Source: Bacillota bacterium (lineage in GTDB: Bacteria > Bacillota > Clostridia > Christensenellales > SZUA-584). Taken from it: a DNA stretch of 64,000 nucleotides. A program made the position numbers and the translations under genes. The stretch covers positions 1 to 64,000 of the forward strand of contig JAEYKW010000017.1 of assembly GCA_023408075.1 (NCBI GenBank). Reading direction: 5' to 3'. How positions within the stretch are numbered: the stretch's first letter is position 1; every line of letters starts with the position of its first letter. The notes below the pieces were generated by a model, which was given only the letters and a program-made list of their open reading frames with translations, was not told where the DNA came from and did not search any database. Shown in pieces: positions 7,995 through 16,875 of this stretch.

Positions 7995-9302
7995 TTAACC
8001 GCAAAAAGCGCTGTAAATGGCACGAATCGCTTTTTCAAAATCCTTCTCATCCACACCCACGATGATATTGATCTCGCTCGAGCCCTGATCGATCATGCGG
8101 ATGTTGATACTGTTTTCGGCCAGCGCCGTAAACAGACGCCCGGCCACGCCGATTTTGCTGATCATGCCGCGGCCCACCGTGGCAATCAGCGCAAGCCCGC
8201 GAAACACTTCGAGCGAGTCCGGCTCACAAAGGTTATACACATCGTCGAGCAGCTGCGGCTGCTTGCCTTCAATTTCGCTGTTGGCCAGCACCACGCCGAG
8301 CGTATCAATACCTGACGGCATATGCTCAAACCGCATGTTGTTCTTCTCAAGAGCCGTCAGCATGCGGCGGCCAAAGCCGAGTTCGGCGTTCATATTGGCT
8401 TTTTCCACGGCAATAACCGAGAAGCCCTTTTTGCCCGCAATGCCCGTGATGATATCCGTGTCGCCGTCGTCCACATTCGGCACGATCATCGTGCCCGGAT
8501 CGTCAGGATTGTTGGTGTTTTTGATATTGATCGGGATGTTCGCCTTAAACACCGGGAAAATCGCGTCCTCATGCAGCACAGTCGCACCCATGTAGGAAAG
8601 CTCGCGAAGCTCGCGGTAGGTGATCTTCTTGATGACTTTGGGGTCTTCCACAATACGCGGGTCGGCCATGAGCACGCCCGAGACATCCGTCCAATTTTCA
8701 TAAACATCCGCCCGCGCGGATCTGGCCACGATGGCGCCCGTAATATCCGAGCCGCCGCGTGAAAACGTCTTGATCTGTCCGTCCGGCATGCTGCCGTAAA
8801 ACCCAGGAATCACGGCCTGCTTCGTATGCCGCAGCCGTCCGCGCATCACCGTGCGCGTCTTTTCGGATTCGTAAATGCCGTCCGCATTGAAGAAAATCGC
8901 CTCGGCCGGATCGACGAAATCAAAACCGAGATAGTCGGCCATCAAAACACCGTTCAGGTATTCGCCGCGGCTGACCGTATAATCCACGCTTGCGCCGTTT
9001 TTCACGTTGGTATAAATGATATCGAGCTGCGATTCAATATCCGTGCTGAGCCCCAAATCGTCGCGCAGCGTTGTAAAGCGCTTTCGCAAATCGTCGAAGA
9101 TGGTTTCCCCGTCATTCTCCGCGTTGACTGCCGCATGATACGCATACAAAAGATCCGTCACCTTCGTATCATCCGCGCTGCGTTTCCCCGGTGCCGACGG
9201 CACGATAAAAACGCGCTGCGGGTCCGCTTCTATAATCTGTTTGACCTTATTGAACTGGCCGGCATCCGCAAGCGAGCTGCCGCCAAATTTACATACCTTC
9301 AT
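7995..9302 (-). CDS. Aspartate kinase with C-terminal ACT domains
   Basis: Phosphorylates L-aspartate, the first step toward lysine, threonine, methionine and diaminopimelate. The start motif KFGGSSLADAGQF, RGEYLNGVLMADYLGFDF, TFSRGGSDITGA and the Asp/Ser substrate-binding loop are intact. The C-terminal region (ITGIAGKKGFSVIAVEKANM; VGRGMISKIGVAGRLFTALAENSIN) holds paired ACT domains for allosteric control. 435 residues, a normal monofunctional length (about 400-460). It starts 3 bp after the DUF1015 gene and continues toward the AEC transporter, so the three are probably cotranscribed. Which end-product inhibits it cannot be read from sequence. Confidence 0.95.
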   Translation of the reverse strand: MKVCKFGGSSLADAGQFNKVKQIIEADPQRVFIVPSAPGKRSADDTKVTDLLYAYHAAVNAENDGETIFDDLRKRFTTLRDDLGLSTDIESQLDIIYTNVKNGASVDYTVSRGEYLNGVLMADYLGFDFVDPAEAIFFNADGIYESEKTRTVMRGRLRHTKQAVIPGFYGSMPDGQIKTFSRGGSDITGAIVARSARADVYENWTDVSGVLMADPRIVEDPKVIKKITYRELRELSYMGATVLHEDAIFPVFKANIPINIKNTNNPDDPGTMIVPNVDDGDTDIITGIAGKKGFSVIAVEKANMNAELGFGRRMLTALEKNNMRFEHMPSGIDTLGVVLANSEIEGKQPQLLDDVYNLCEPDSLEVFRGLALIATVGRGMISKIGVAGRLFTALAENSINIRMIDQGSSEINIIVGVDEKDFEKAIRAIYSAFCG

Positions 9303-9305
9303 CGA

Positions 9306-10790
9306 CTAGTCCCGCTTTCGTCCAAACAAGCCCCGGCGCGGCTTGCGCGCTGTGCGTAAATCTTCTTCGTCAAGATCCATCTCTTCAGACGGCTCCTCAT
9401 AAGATTCGTCCGCCTGCACCGTCTCTTCATACTCCCCATCCGGCGCATCCGTTTTCTCAGGCTGCAAAGGCGCTTCGGGTTCTTCATCGTCCGCCTCAAC
9501 GAGTAGGCGGCATTCGAAATAATACCGTTTTTCTTCTGCCAGCCCTAAAGAAAACGACTTTTTGGGCAGCACGCCATACTGGATGACGTTATCGAAAATC
9601 TCGTCCTTTTGCATGGGCTCCATGAAAAAGCCAAGACACGCATGTGTTTTCGTATGCTCATGAAATTCATCGTCTCCGTGAATATAATCCACAATCACTC
9701 TCGGCATCTCTTCGGCGAGCTGGTCAAGCGCTTCGGTCAGCGTCTGGCTGACGAGCGGGTGCTTGGGTTTCTTCACTTCGATATGCCCTTTGGACATTTT
9801 GGATTCAAACAGAATTGTATGCACGCCGTCTTTTTTTACGGCGCGCGTGCCGCGCGTATACATCATATGCGCTTCCTGCCCTGTGCGGTTCAGTATGGAA
9901 ACAAGCGTGCGCAGCGTGCTCGACGCATCCGATACGTTAAATAGCACACGGTGGATCGGGTGAACGCTGATGCCTGGATCATAAAGGTTCACGACCTCAC
10001 AGAGCGCATACCGGAGCGGGCTCTCGGCGCGTTCTTCAGGGCTCATCGCCGTTTTGCGCTTATCCCAAACAGCCTTGGCTGCGGCAAGAGAATGGTTGCC
10101 ATCGCCCACTGCAAAAAGCATGTTGTCGCTGCTCTTCGCCTTGAGCTGAGAGAGTGCGTTTCTGACGCCGTCCAGCACCGCCGCATCATCGATAAACCAA
10201 CCTTGAACATGGCCGCCGTTCTGCATCAGCGTCGTGCTGTAGAGCTTTGAAAACTTATCTTTGGCCTGATAGACAGGCGCAATCACCGTATCTTTGATGT
10301 CGTTAAGCAGCAGCATCACGTGCGGGCATTCGAGTATCGCGTCCTCCCGCAGACTGATCCGTATCGGCAGCCGCTCGGTCACCGTTTTCTCCGTCGCGCG
10401 AATCAGCGGCTTTTTGGCTGCGTCAATGTCGTACTGCTCCAGGTCAACCGCAAGCATGATGCCCACGCGCGTTCCATGCGGTGTTTCACGCTCCACCAGC
10501 ACAATGCCTTCGGGCAGGCTGACGAGCACACCATCCTCAATATAATCGCGCATTGTCTGCTTTGCATGAGATATCCTGTCGGCTGCATCGCCGGTTTTTA
10601 AAAACAGCTCAGGGACGATGATATGGTATGTTGAAGGCGCGCCTCCCACATTCCGTGCAGTCTTTATCCAATAATCCTCGTTGGAGGTAAATTGATCGCA
10701 GGCAATAACCGACCATTTTTGTTTATTGACCTTCTTGTCTGGAATCAGTATCTGAGGGAATAGTATACCCAGTTGATCTGCGTTGTCCAT
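9306..10790 (-). CDS. DUF1015 family protein with an acidic, then basic C-terminal tail
   Basis: 494 residues; function unknown. The start at 10790 follows GGGAGG; an earlier in-frame start lacks one. The body matches DUF1015 (COG4198): ILIPDKKVNKQKWSVIACDQ, HVMLLLNDIKDTVIAP, FAVGDGNHSLAAAKAVWD and VILFNV-type ends such as IHRVLFNVSDAS. The family is often linked to serine biosynthesis genes in Firmicutes; here it is paired with aspartate kinase. The last 65 residues are unusual: a long run rich in Glu and Asp (DDEEPEAP, EEPSEEMDLDEEDL) followed by a basic end, RKPRRGLFGRKRD. That tail looks disordered and may mediate an interaction. The GDGNHS motif suggests an enzyme active site, but no reaction is established. 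Confidence 0.85.
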   Translation of the reverse strand: MDNADQLGILFPQILIPDKKVNKQKWSVIACDQFTSNEDYWIKTARNVGGAPSTYHIIVPELFLKTGDAADRISHAKQTMRDYIEDGVLVSLPEGIVLVERETPHGTRVGIMLAVDLEQYDIDAAKKPLIRATEKTVTERLPIRISLREDAILECPHVMLLLNDIKDTVIAPVYQAKDKFSKLYSTTLMQNGGHVQGWFIDDAAVLDGVRNALSQLKAKSSDNMLFAVGDGNHSLAAAKAVWDKRKTAMSPEERAESPLRYALCEVVNLYDPGISVHPIHRVLFNVSDASSTLRTLVSILNRTGQEAHMMYTRGTRAVKKDGVHTILFESKMSKGHIEVKKPKHPLVSQTLTEALDQLAEEMPRVIVDYIHGDDEFHEHTKTHACLGFFMEPMQKDEIFDNVIQYGVLPKKSFSLGLAEEKRYYFECRLLVEADDEEPEAPLQPEKTDAPDGEYEETVQADESYEEPSEEMDLDEEDLRTARKPRRGLFGRKRD

Positions 10791-10910
10791 CCGGTCCTCC
10801 CAGTCGTTAAAAATAGCATATAGGTCAATATAACACACTTGAGGGTTGTATTCAAGATTATGTTGACCGGCCCGGGCTTAAGGGGCTGCCTCTTTATTCC
10901 ATATGACTCG

Positions 10911-10939
10911 TTGTCAGCTTTGCTTTGAAGATGTATACT
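10911..10939 (+). promoter_or_regulatory. Predicted promoter of the C_GCxxG_C_C gene
   Basis: TTGTCA (10911-10916) and TATACT (10934-10939) are separated by exactly 17 bp, about 35 nt before the start codon at 10975. This supports independent transcription from the divergent DUF1015 operon. Confidence 0.6.
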
Positions 10940-10974
10940 GAACTGACAGCTTTTACGAAAGGGCGGAATGCATT

Positions 10975-11412
10975 ATGACTACGGTTGACAGGAAGGGAAA
11001 AGCGAGAGAGTATTTTCTTCGCGGCTACAACTGCGCGCAGGCCGTTGCCGCGGCGTTTGCCGACCTGACGGCGCTGGATGAAGAAACCGTGCTGAAAATG
11101 GCCTCCTCGTTCGGCGGCGGCGTGGGCCATATGAAAGAGGTCTGCGGCGTGATATCCGGCATGGCGCTGATTGCGGGGCTGCTTTACGGCGATATCAACC
11201 CGGCGGATAAGGCGACGAAGGACGCCCACTATGCGCGCGTGCAAAGCTTTGCGCAGAAGTTCGCTGATCGGTTTGGCTCGCTGATTTGCCGCGAATTGCT
11301 GGCGCGAAATGAACAAAGCTCGAGCAGCGAAGAGCCTTATGCCTCGCGCCCGTGCCTTGTTTACGTGGAAAACGCCGCAGAGATTTTCGACGGGTGGCTG
11401 CAGGAACAATAG
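10975..11412 (+). CDS. C_GCxxG_C_C family redox-associated protein
   Basis: 145 residues. The conserved cysteines of the family are present: YNCAQAV near residue 20, EVCGVISGMALIAGLLYG near 57, a cysteine in LICREL near 100, and one in RPCLVYV near 130. Members are widespread in anaerobes and are thought to bind a metal or an Fe-S or haem-type cofactor, but no biochemical role is established. The upstream promoter is close to consensus. The gene converges on a decayed ferredoxin fragment whose stop lies 3 bp away. The last codons (GWLQEQ) reappear in degraded form near 12847-12869, so the locus has been partly duplicated. Confidence 0.85.
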   Translation: MTTVDRKGKAREYFLRGYNCAQAVAAAFADLTALDEETVLKMASSFGGGVGHMKEVCGVISGMALIAGLLYGDINPADKATKDAHYARVQSFAQKFADRFGSLICRELLARNEQSSSSEEPYASRPCLVYVENAAEIFDGWLQEQ

Positions 11413-11414
11413 TT

Positions 11415-11678
11415 TTAAACCCAAAACAAATCCGCCGCCTTCACCTTTTGATGATGGTATCTTTTCCGCTTCTCGGTGATGCCGCCGTATGCTATCGCCC
11501 GGGCGGGGCACCATTGTATGCACGCCACGAACCGTTCACAGGCGCTGCCCCAAACGGGTTTGTTGTTTTCGGCTGAGAGTTTAATGTTGCCCGCAGGGCA
11601 AACCTTTTCACGGGTTCCGCAGCCCGTGCACGCGTCCGACACGGTAAAGCGTGCCCCCGTGCTGCCGCAATCCGCCAA
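11415..11678 (-). pseudogene. Decayed C-terminal fragment of an EFR1-type ferredoxin
   Basis: The fragment aligns over about 85 residues with the C-terminus of the intact ferredoxin gene at 12867-13646, including the ending KRYHH.KVKAADLF. The flavodoxin half is absent, and no proper start is present. Two Fe-S ligands are lost: the first motif reads CTGCGTREKVC instead of CTGCGICEKVC, and the second reads ACERFVACIQWC instead of ACERCVACIQWC. Loss of one cysteine in each [4Fe-4S] motif while the rest stays similar indicates relaxed selection. It is therefore a truncated duplicate rather than a small ferredoxin. Confidence 0.8.
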
Positions 11679-11739
11679 GCTTCCCTTAATTTACGTATTA
11701 TAAAAGATGTGCAGTCACTGCCCATGTTAAGAATCTCTT

Positions 11740-12756
11740 TTAGAATATCTTCTTTAAAGCCCCTAACTTTTTACCATAAATTAATGAAGCAATCTCTCTG
11801 CTTATATATGTACCACCAGCCCCTTTCAATGATAAGAATGAGTATTTTACAAAATCATTGCTTAATACAACTATGAAAATATCGTCATCAATATATTTCT
11901 CAAAATGAGAAGTGTAACCGTTTGGAATTGACCCGCCATGGCATATACTTTTACAATCAAAATGGCTTTTTATAAGCAATCCATACCCATACTTTACATA
12001 TTTGCCGTCATGGTGAGGCTTTTGCATTTCCTTTACCAATTGAGTTTTCAATAGATCTCCATTCTGAATGGCTCTGTCAAGCAAATAAAAATCACCAACT
12101 GTTGATACAATATCACCACAAGCAAAGAACAATGATGGGTCCAAATAGAACCCTTTCTCATCCTTAATATAATTATTGGCTACATTTTTTTGTTCTTCAT
12201 CAATAAAACCTGAATTATTCATTGTAGCAGGATTAAATATATAATTTTTAACATATTGATGATAGCTCATTCCAGAAACCATTTCAATTATCAAGCCAAG
12301 AATAAGATAATTGGTATTACTGTATGAAAATTTTTCACCAACAGGGAATTTCAATTTATAACCTTTTACAATTTGCAGTATTTCTTGGGGGGTATGACGT
12401 TCTCCCCATTTTATTTGTTTTTTTAGCATTATGTAGTTAGGTATCCCAGAAGTATGAGTGAGAAGGTGATGAATTGTAATTCCATGACCCTTATAGAAGT
12501 CTGGAATATAATCTTCGATATTCTGTTGTGTTGAAAGCATCCCTTTTTCTGATAACTGCATAATACATAATGCAGTTATTGCCTTTGTCATAGAGCCAAT
12601 CAAGAATTTTGTTTGAGGTGTATTTTTTATTCCTTTCTCCTTATCTGAATACCCATATGATTCATTAAATAGAATTTCATTATTTTTTGATAACAATACA
12701 CTCCCACTAAATTTTTTTTGTTTTTTAAAGTATTCATGCAAATTAATATTTATCAT
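11740..12756 (-). CDS. Serine hydrolase of the beta-lactamase (class C/AmpC-like) superfamily
   Basis: 338 residues. The catalytic serine motif SMTK (residues 55-58), the tyrosine motif YSN (145-147) and HGGS (about 272) in the KTG position are all present, together with LLTHTSGIPNY, typical of Pfam Beta-lactamase proteins. No signal peptide is visible, so it is probably cytoplasmic. Related proteins are esterases, D-amino peptidases or penicillin-binding-like enzymes; true antibiotic resistance cannot be claimed. Codon use is strongly AT-rich compared with both neighbours. It sits exactly between the two copies of a duplicated ferredoxin end, so it was probably acquired horizontally. GGAGG lies just before the start. 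Confidence 0.87.
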   Translation of the reverse strand: MININLHEYFKKQKKFSGSVLLSKNNEILFNESYGYSDKEKGIKNTPQTKFLIGSMTKAITALCIMQLSEKGMLSTQQNIEDYIPDFYKGHGITIHHLLTHTSGIPNYIMLKKQIKWGERHTPQEILQIVKGYKLKFPVGEKFSYSNTNYLILGLIIEMVSGMSYHQYVKNYIFNPATMNNSGFIDEEQKNVANNYIKDEKGFYLDPSLFFACGDIVSTVGDFYLLDRAIQNGDLLKTQLVKEMQKPHHDGKYVKYGYGLLIKSHFDCKSICHGGSIPNGYTSHFEKYIDDDIFIVVLSNDFVKYSFLSLKGAGGTYISREIASLIYGKKLGALKKIF

Positions 12757-12866
12757 TGACCTCCTCCAATAACTTGCCCAAATTTCATTTAATCACTTAA
12801 ACCAGTTCACTACGGCGCAATTTTCATAATGCCGACTTCGCTGAGCTGGCTGCAAGAACAGCAGAC

Positions 12867-13646
12867 CTAAACCCGGAACAAATCCGCAGCCTTCACCTTG
12901 GGGTGATGGTATCTTTTCCGCTTCGTGGTGAGATTGTCGTATTCAATCGCCTGAGCGGGGCACCATTGAATGCACGCAACGCACCGTTCGCAGGCGCTGC
13001 CCCAAACGGGTGTGCTATTTTCGGCTGAAAGCTTAATGTTGCCCACAGGGCAAACCTTCTCACAGATTCCGCAGCCCGTGCACGCATCCGACACAACAAA
13101 GCCTGCTCCCGTGCTCCCAAAACCCTCAACCGTTGCCAGATTGCCCGCTTCCGTCCGCCGCGCAAATGCGCCGCCCTTCGGAATGCTTGTGAGCTTGCGC
13201 TCCTCAATACACCGGGCGATATCAGCCGCTCTTTTATGTGAGCGCTTCAATACAAAGTTCTGATACGCCTCCGGGAAAGCGCCGTATTTGAATATATAAT
13301 TTCCCGGCATCCACACGCTGTAGGCGGCGCTTAGTCTGCCCCCATTGTTGCCTATGCTTTGCTGAAGATGTTTGAAGGATGTGCCCACACTGCCGCCGTA
13401 AGTGGCCACGGTATAAACATAGGGCACGTTTTTCAGACTCACCGTTTCCGCGAAACGCTTGACCATGGACGGCGGGCAATAGTAGTACACCGGAAAAATG
13501 ATTCCGACACTCCCACAGTCTTCATCGACAGCCGCCGGAGCCATGCCGACGGCTTCTATGCGTGCATCGCCGAGCTTTTCCGCAATATCCCTCGCCAGTG
13601 CCAGGCTGTTTCCCGTTCCCGAGAAATAGTAGATGATGTTTTTCAT
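12867..13646 (-). CDS. EFR1-family ferredoxin: flavodoxin-like domain plus two [4Fe-4S] motifs
   Basis: 259 residues. The N-terminus has the FMN phosphate loop YFSGTGNSLALA (residues 7-18) and a flavodoxin fold (VGIIFPVYYYCPPSMVKRF; VATYGGSVGTSF). The C-terminus carries two complete clusters, CTGCGICEKVCP and CERCVACIQWCP. Such proteins are thought to carry electrons in anaerobes. The gene starts 25 bp after the TetR stop and is probably in the same operon, controlled by that repressor. It has a degenerate partial copy at 11415-11678. Confidence 0.92.
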   Translation of the reverse strand: MKNIIYYFSGTGNSLALARDIAEKLGDARIEAVGMAPAAVDEDCGSVGIIFPVYYYCPPSMVKRFAETVSLKNVPYVYTVATYGGSVGTSFKHLQQSIGNNGGRLSAAYSVWMPGNYIFKYGAFPEAYQNFVLKRSHKRAADIARCIEERKLTSIPKGGAFARRTEAGNLATVEGFGSTGAGFVVSDACTGCGICEKVCPVGNIKLSAENSTPVWGSACERCVACIQWCPAQAIEYDNLTTKRKRYHHPKVKAADLFRV

Positions 13647-13671
13647 ATGAACTCCTTTTTACCGGTTCGGC

Positions 13672-14256
13672 TCACACAGCCAAACCGTTTAGTATCAGCG
13701 ATAATGTGAACTCAATCTCGGACAGAACCTCCGAGAAAGCCTCCGGCGTGGACAGATGGCAGTCCACCTTGCTTCTGACCGCTTCGGCATACATGAGCAT
13801 GCTCGATGCCACCTTGCGGCTGTCACAGGCTTTGAGCTCGCCCGCCGAGATGCAGCAATCGAGTATGCCCGAGAGATTCTCAATTTCCATATCAACGATG
13901 CCGGCATACATGTCACCAAACAATGGCGCGATCTTTTGGGCGCTGTCCTCGCTCAATTGGCTTAAGTTCAGCGAATCCCTGATAAAGACCATACGCTCCT
14001 GAAAATATGCGTGTATCTTTTCCTTGCAGCTTTCGGCCTTGCCGACATGCGCCATGATACCGGTCAAAAACGCTTTGGCCTCGGTATAGATCACTTCCGT
14101 ATAAATGCTTTCCTTGTTTTTGTAATAGTAATAAAGCGACGCTTTATTAAGCCCGACGAGTTTGCCGATGTCGTCGAGCGTGGTTTTTTCATAGCCGTAC
14201 CGCGCAAAGCACTTAGCCGCCGCGTTGAGAATCTCCGTTTTTTTGTCCGTCTCCAT
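13672..14256 (-). CDS. TetR/AcrR-family transcriptional regulator
   Basis: 194 residues. The N-terminal helix-turn-helix is typical: ILNAAAKCFARYGYEKTTLDDI then VGLNKASLYYYYKNKESIY. The C-terminal half is the variable ligand-binding region. The start follows GAGGTG. A perfect inverted repeat overlaps its predicted promoter (14282-14306), so autoregulation is likely. The next gene downstream, 25 bp away, is the EFR1 ferredoxin, which is the obvious second target. Confidence 0.92.
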   Translation of the reverse strand: METDKKTEILNAAAKCFARYGYEKTTLDDIGKLVGLNKASLYYYYKNKESIYTEVIYTEAKAFLTGIMAHVGKAESCKEKIHAYFQERMVFIRDSLNLSQLSEDSAQKIAPLFGDMYAGIVDMEIENLSGILDCCISAGELKACDSRKVASSMLMYAEAVRSKVDCHLSTPEAFSEVLSEIEFTLSLILNGLAV

Positions 14257-14281
14257 GGAATCACCTCTAATACTCTATTCT

Positions 14282-14317
14282 TCAAACAAAATAACATATT
14301 GTTTGATGGTTTGTCAA
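14282..14317 (-). promoter_or_regulatory. TetR promoter with overlapping palindromic operator
   Basis: On the minus strand TTGACA (14317-14312) and TATTTT (14293-14288) are 18 bp apart. An 8-bp perfect inverted repeat, TCAAACAA (14282-14289) and TTGTTTGA (14299-14306) with a 9-bp spacer, covers the -10 and spacer. This geometry is what an autorepressing TetR operator would show. Confidence 0.65.
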
Positions 14318-14634
14318 GGAATTTTTGGCATGTTATTTTTAAAAACAACTGTGCCACATAAGCCGCTAAACCTATATTGGCTATATGCGCCTGACTGAAA
14401 AGTATCATGCCGATATCATCTCAAGACGGACCGAATGATCAACCGGCGGCAATCACAAGCCTTAGGGACTCATGCAATGTCCCTATGTCGGCTTTGGGCT
14501 TGAGATTCTAATATCCATTAAGTGAGAAATAGCTTGTTTTCATGGCGTTCCCCTTAAAAGTCAATCTGTCGCGGACAAGTGCTGATGGAATGCCGTTTGA
14601 GCGACGGTAAGTCCGGCGCTTCGCGTCAAAACAC

Positions 14635-14671
14635 AAAAAAGCTGCAACAAGCCAGCCGTTGCAGCCTCTTT
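14635..14671 (-). terminator. Terminator of the S9 peptidase gene
   Basis: On the minus strand an 8-bp stem (GCTGCAAC with GTTGCAGC, 9-nt loop) is followed by a run of T residues, 33 nt after the peptidase stop. Confidence 0.75.
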
Positions 14672-14703
14672 CATTCATATTTATACTTTCAAACACCCAA
14701 TCC

Positions 14704-16731
14704 TCAGTCCCGGTTCGGGTCGATCTTGCTCTCCGATTCTCCGCCGAGATATTTGGCAAAGAACGTTTCCATGGTCGAATAGAACTGCGTCATATCCTCC
14801 TGCGAATTAAACCCGTGCCCGCTGTTCGGAAACTGCAGGTATTCCACATCAACGCCTGCCTTTTCGAGCGCCTCCACCATCTGGTCAGACTCCTGCTGCG
14901 GCACGCGCACATCGTTGCCGCCCTGAGCAATCAGCATCGGAATTTTCACCTGATCCGCAAAATAGAGCGGCGAGCGCGATTTCATGAATTCCTGCTCCGT
15001 ATCCAGGTCTCCCACGGCGCGGATGAGATCCTGATACTCAACCGACCACATGGCAGGGATCGAATCCACAAATGTCAGCAGACTCGATGGACCGAAGGCA
15101 TCGACGGAGCATTTGAACACGTCGGACGAAAACGCCGCGCTGATCAGCGCCTCATAGCCGCCATATGACGCGCCGTATATTCCCACGCGGTCTTTGTCGG
15201 TCCACCCTTGGTCCACGGCGTAGTTCACCGCGTCGAGAATATCCTGATGCATAAGGCCGCCCCACTCCTTGTCTCCGGCGTTCATGAAGTTCTTGCCGTA
15301 GCCCGTGGAGCCGCGGAAATTCACCTGTATTACCGCATACCCGCGGTTAGCGAGCAGCTGCACCTCCTCGTTGTAGCCCCAGCTATCGCGCGACCACGGC
15401 CCGCCGTGCACAAGCACGACGGTCGGCAGATTGGTCTTATCCGAACCGAGCGGGAACGTCACATACCCTGCTACTTTCAGGCCGTCGCTCGCGGTATAGC
15501 TGAACGGCTCCATCGGCGCAAAGTCGTAGTCTTCGAGTTCGGGGCGCGCGTTATAGAGCTCCTTGACCTCGTGCGCAGCCATATCGTATACATAATAATT
15601 AAGCTCTTTCGTATCCGACGTATAGGAGACAATCCAGTATGCGTCATCTTCACTCGAATCCACGATATTGAACACGCCGGTATCGAGCTTGCTCAGCACA
15701 TCGTAATCGTCCTGAAAGCTCGCGTCGAGCACATGCCATTCCACATAATCCGCATCCACTGAAACCGCCGTCACCTGATCGAGGTCAAGATCGGTCCATG
15801 TCCCGTAGATATCGTAATTGGGATCATTGAAAATCGTGGCCACAGCGCCGGTATTCACATCATACGTGGCGAGCGTGGCCGTGTTGCTGGCGGATGTGTC
15901 CATATACAGCAAACGCTCATCGTCCTGCATAAACCCGAGCACGTAGCTGGTATCGGCATCCTCATAGTCCCAGCTCAATATCTGCTGCCAGTCCCTCTCG
16001 CTGAACTCCGTGTCGGTATTTTTCACGTCTTTCTTGAGCCACACATGATCTCCCGCGCTGTCATCGTTGCGCGATACCATGCGCAAATTCCCCTGATGAT
16101 CGAACTGATACCCGGTCACATCGCCCGGGTTTTTAAGAACAAGGCTTTTTTCGCCTGTCTTGTAGTTCATCAGGTAAAGGTCGAAAAGCTCCGTCTGATT
16201 ATTAAATACGCAAAGGTAAATCTCCTCATCGCTGACCGGATTGTCGGACACGTAATAGCAGTTGTTGTCGCCGCCCGTCAGCAGCGTGCCCGTCTCGCCC
16301 GTATTCACGTTGGAGGTATAAAGCCCATAATTCTCGTCGCCCATATCGTCCACAAAAAACAGCACCGTTTCGCCGTCGGGTGCCCAAAGCGCATACGGCA
16401 CGCCGTAGACATCGGGCCAATTCACAGCGGACGAAGCGCCTGTCTGCCAATTGAGCACCATGTAGTTGTCCTCATAATCACTCGAATGGCGATAGAGCAC
16501 CTTGCTGCCGTCCGATGATATTTGCGGTGCCGAATACTCGTCGTAACCCATCAGCACATCGAGCGGAATCAGTTGACTCTGAGTTTCAACGGGCAGCGTG
16601 GGCAGTTCACTGGGCTCGCTTGATTCTTCGGTCTCAAACGGCCAGTTGAAATGCCAACCAAACTGGCAGCCCGTCAGCATCACTGTACACAGCAATAAGG
16701 TGATCACGATCGTCCATCTCTTCTTGGCCAT
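14704..16731 (-). CDS. S9-family (prolyl oligopeptidase-type) serine peptidase, lipoprotein
   Basis: 675 residues. Signal peptide MAKKRWTIVITLLLCTVMLTGC with lipobox LTGC, so it should be anchored outside the cytoplasmic membrane. Residues about 55-400 form a WD/propeller-like domain (ISSDGSKVLYRHSSD; LWAPDGETVLFFVDD). The C-terminal alpha/beta hydrolase has LVHGGPWSRDSWGYN, the nucleophile in GIYGASYGGYEA (Ser522), the acid in GGNDVRVP (Asp607) and the base in NSGHGF (His639). The catalytic triad is complete, and the length matches acylaminoacyl-peptidase or dipeptidyl peptidase relatives. It likely trims extracellular peptides. AGGAGG precedes the start. The gene is divergent from the CapA-like gene, with separate extended -10 promoters. 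Confidence 0.93.
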   Translation of the reverse strand: MAKKRWTIVITLLLCTVMLTGCQFGWHFNWPFETEESSEPSELPTLPVETQSQLIPLDVLMGYDEYSAPQISSDGSKVLYRHSSDYEDNYMVLNWQTGASSAVNWPDVYGVPYALWAPDGETVLFFVDDMGDENYGLYTSNVNTGETGTLLTGGDNNCYYVSDNPVSDEEIYLCVFNNQTELFDLYLMNYKTGEKSLVLKNPGDVTGYQFDHQGNLRMVSRNDDSAGDHVWLKKDVKNTDTEFSERDWQQILSWDYEDADTSYVLGFMQDDERLLYMDTSASNTATLATYDVNTGAVATIFNDPNYDIYGTWTDLDLDQVTAVSVDADYVEWHVLDASFQDDYDVLSKLDTGVFNIVDSSEDDAYWIVSYTSDTKELNYYVYDMAAHEVKELYNARPELEDYDFAPMEPFSYTASDGLKVAGYVTFPLGSDKTNLPTVVLVHGGPWSRDSWGYNEEVQLLANRGYAVIQVNFRGSTGYGKNFMNAGDKEWGGLMHQDILDAVNYAVDQGWTDKDRVGIYGASYGGYEALISAAFSSDVFKCSVDAFGPSSLLTFVDSIPAMWSVEYQDLIRAVGDLDTEQEFMKSRSPLYFADQVKIPMLIAQGGNDVRVPQQESDQMVEALEKAGVDVEYLQFPNSGHGFNSQEDMTQFYSTMETFFAKYLGGESESKIDPNRD

Positions 16732-16760
16732 AGCAGCCTCCTCGTTTCGACATTAGCTCT

Positions 16761-16841
16761 ATTATAACAGACTGTATTCCTGTATATAAAGAAAAATATG
16801 TGAATATGATATTGTTGACGGCTGTGCGTACATGGTATGAT
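16761..16841. promoter_or_regulatory. Divergent promoters of the S9 peptidase and the CapA-like gene
   Basis: On the minus strand TGTTATAAT (TATAAT at 16766-16761) forms an extended -10 for the peptidase. On the plus strand TTGTTG (16812-16817) and TATGAT (16836-16841, preceded by TGG) with 18-bp spacing serve the CapA-like gene. The two promoters face away from each other across about 45 bp. Confidence 0.5.
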
Positions 16842-16875
16842 ATCCTTAAAAATAATAATATAAGGTATATATGTT

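Larger units (their letters stand above)
14257..14703. other. Intergenic region between TetR and the S9 peptidase
   Basis: The left part holds the TetR promoter and operator, and the right end holds a terminator for the S9 peptidase gene. Between about 14330 and 14630 I see no credible gene: short frames there lack ribosome-binding sites and recognisable motifs. Confidence 0.55.

Noticed and set aside
11740..12756. Antibiotic-resistance class C beta-lactamase
   Set aside because: The SxxK, YSN and HGG motifs mark the wider serine hydrolase superfamily; there is no signal peptide, so a periplasmic or secreted lactamase is improbable.
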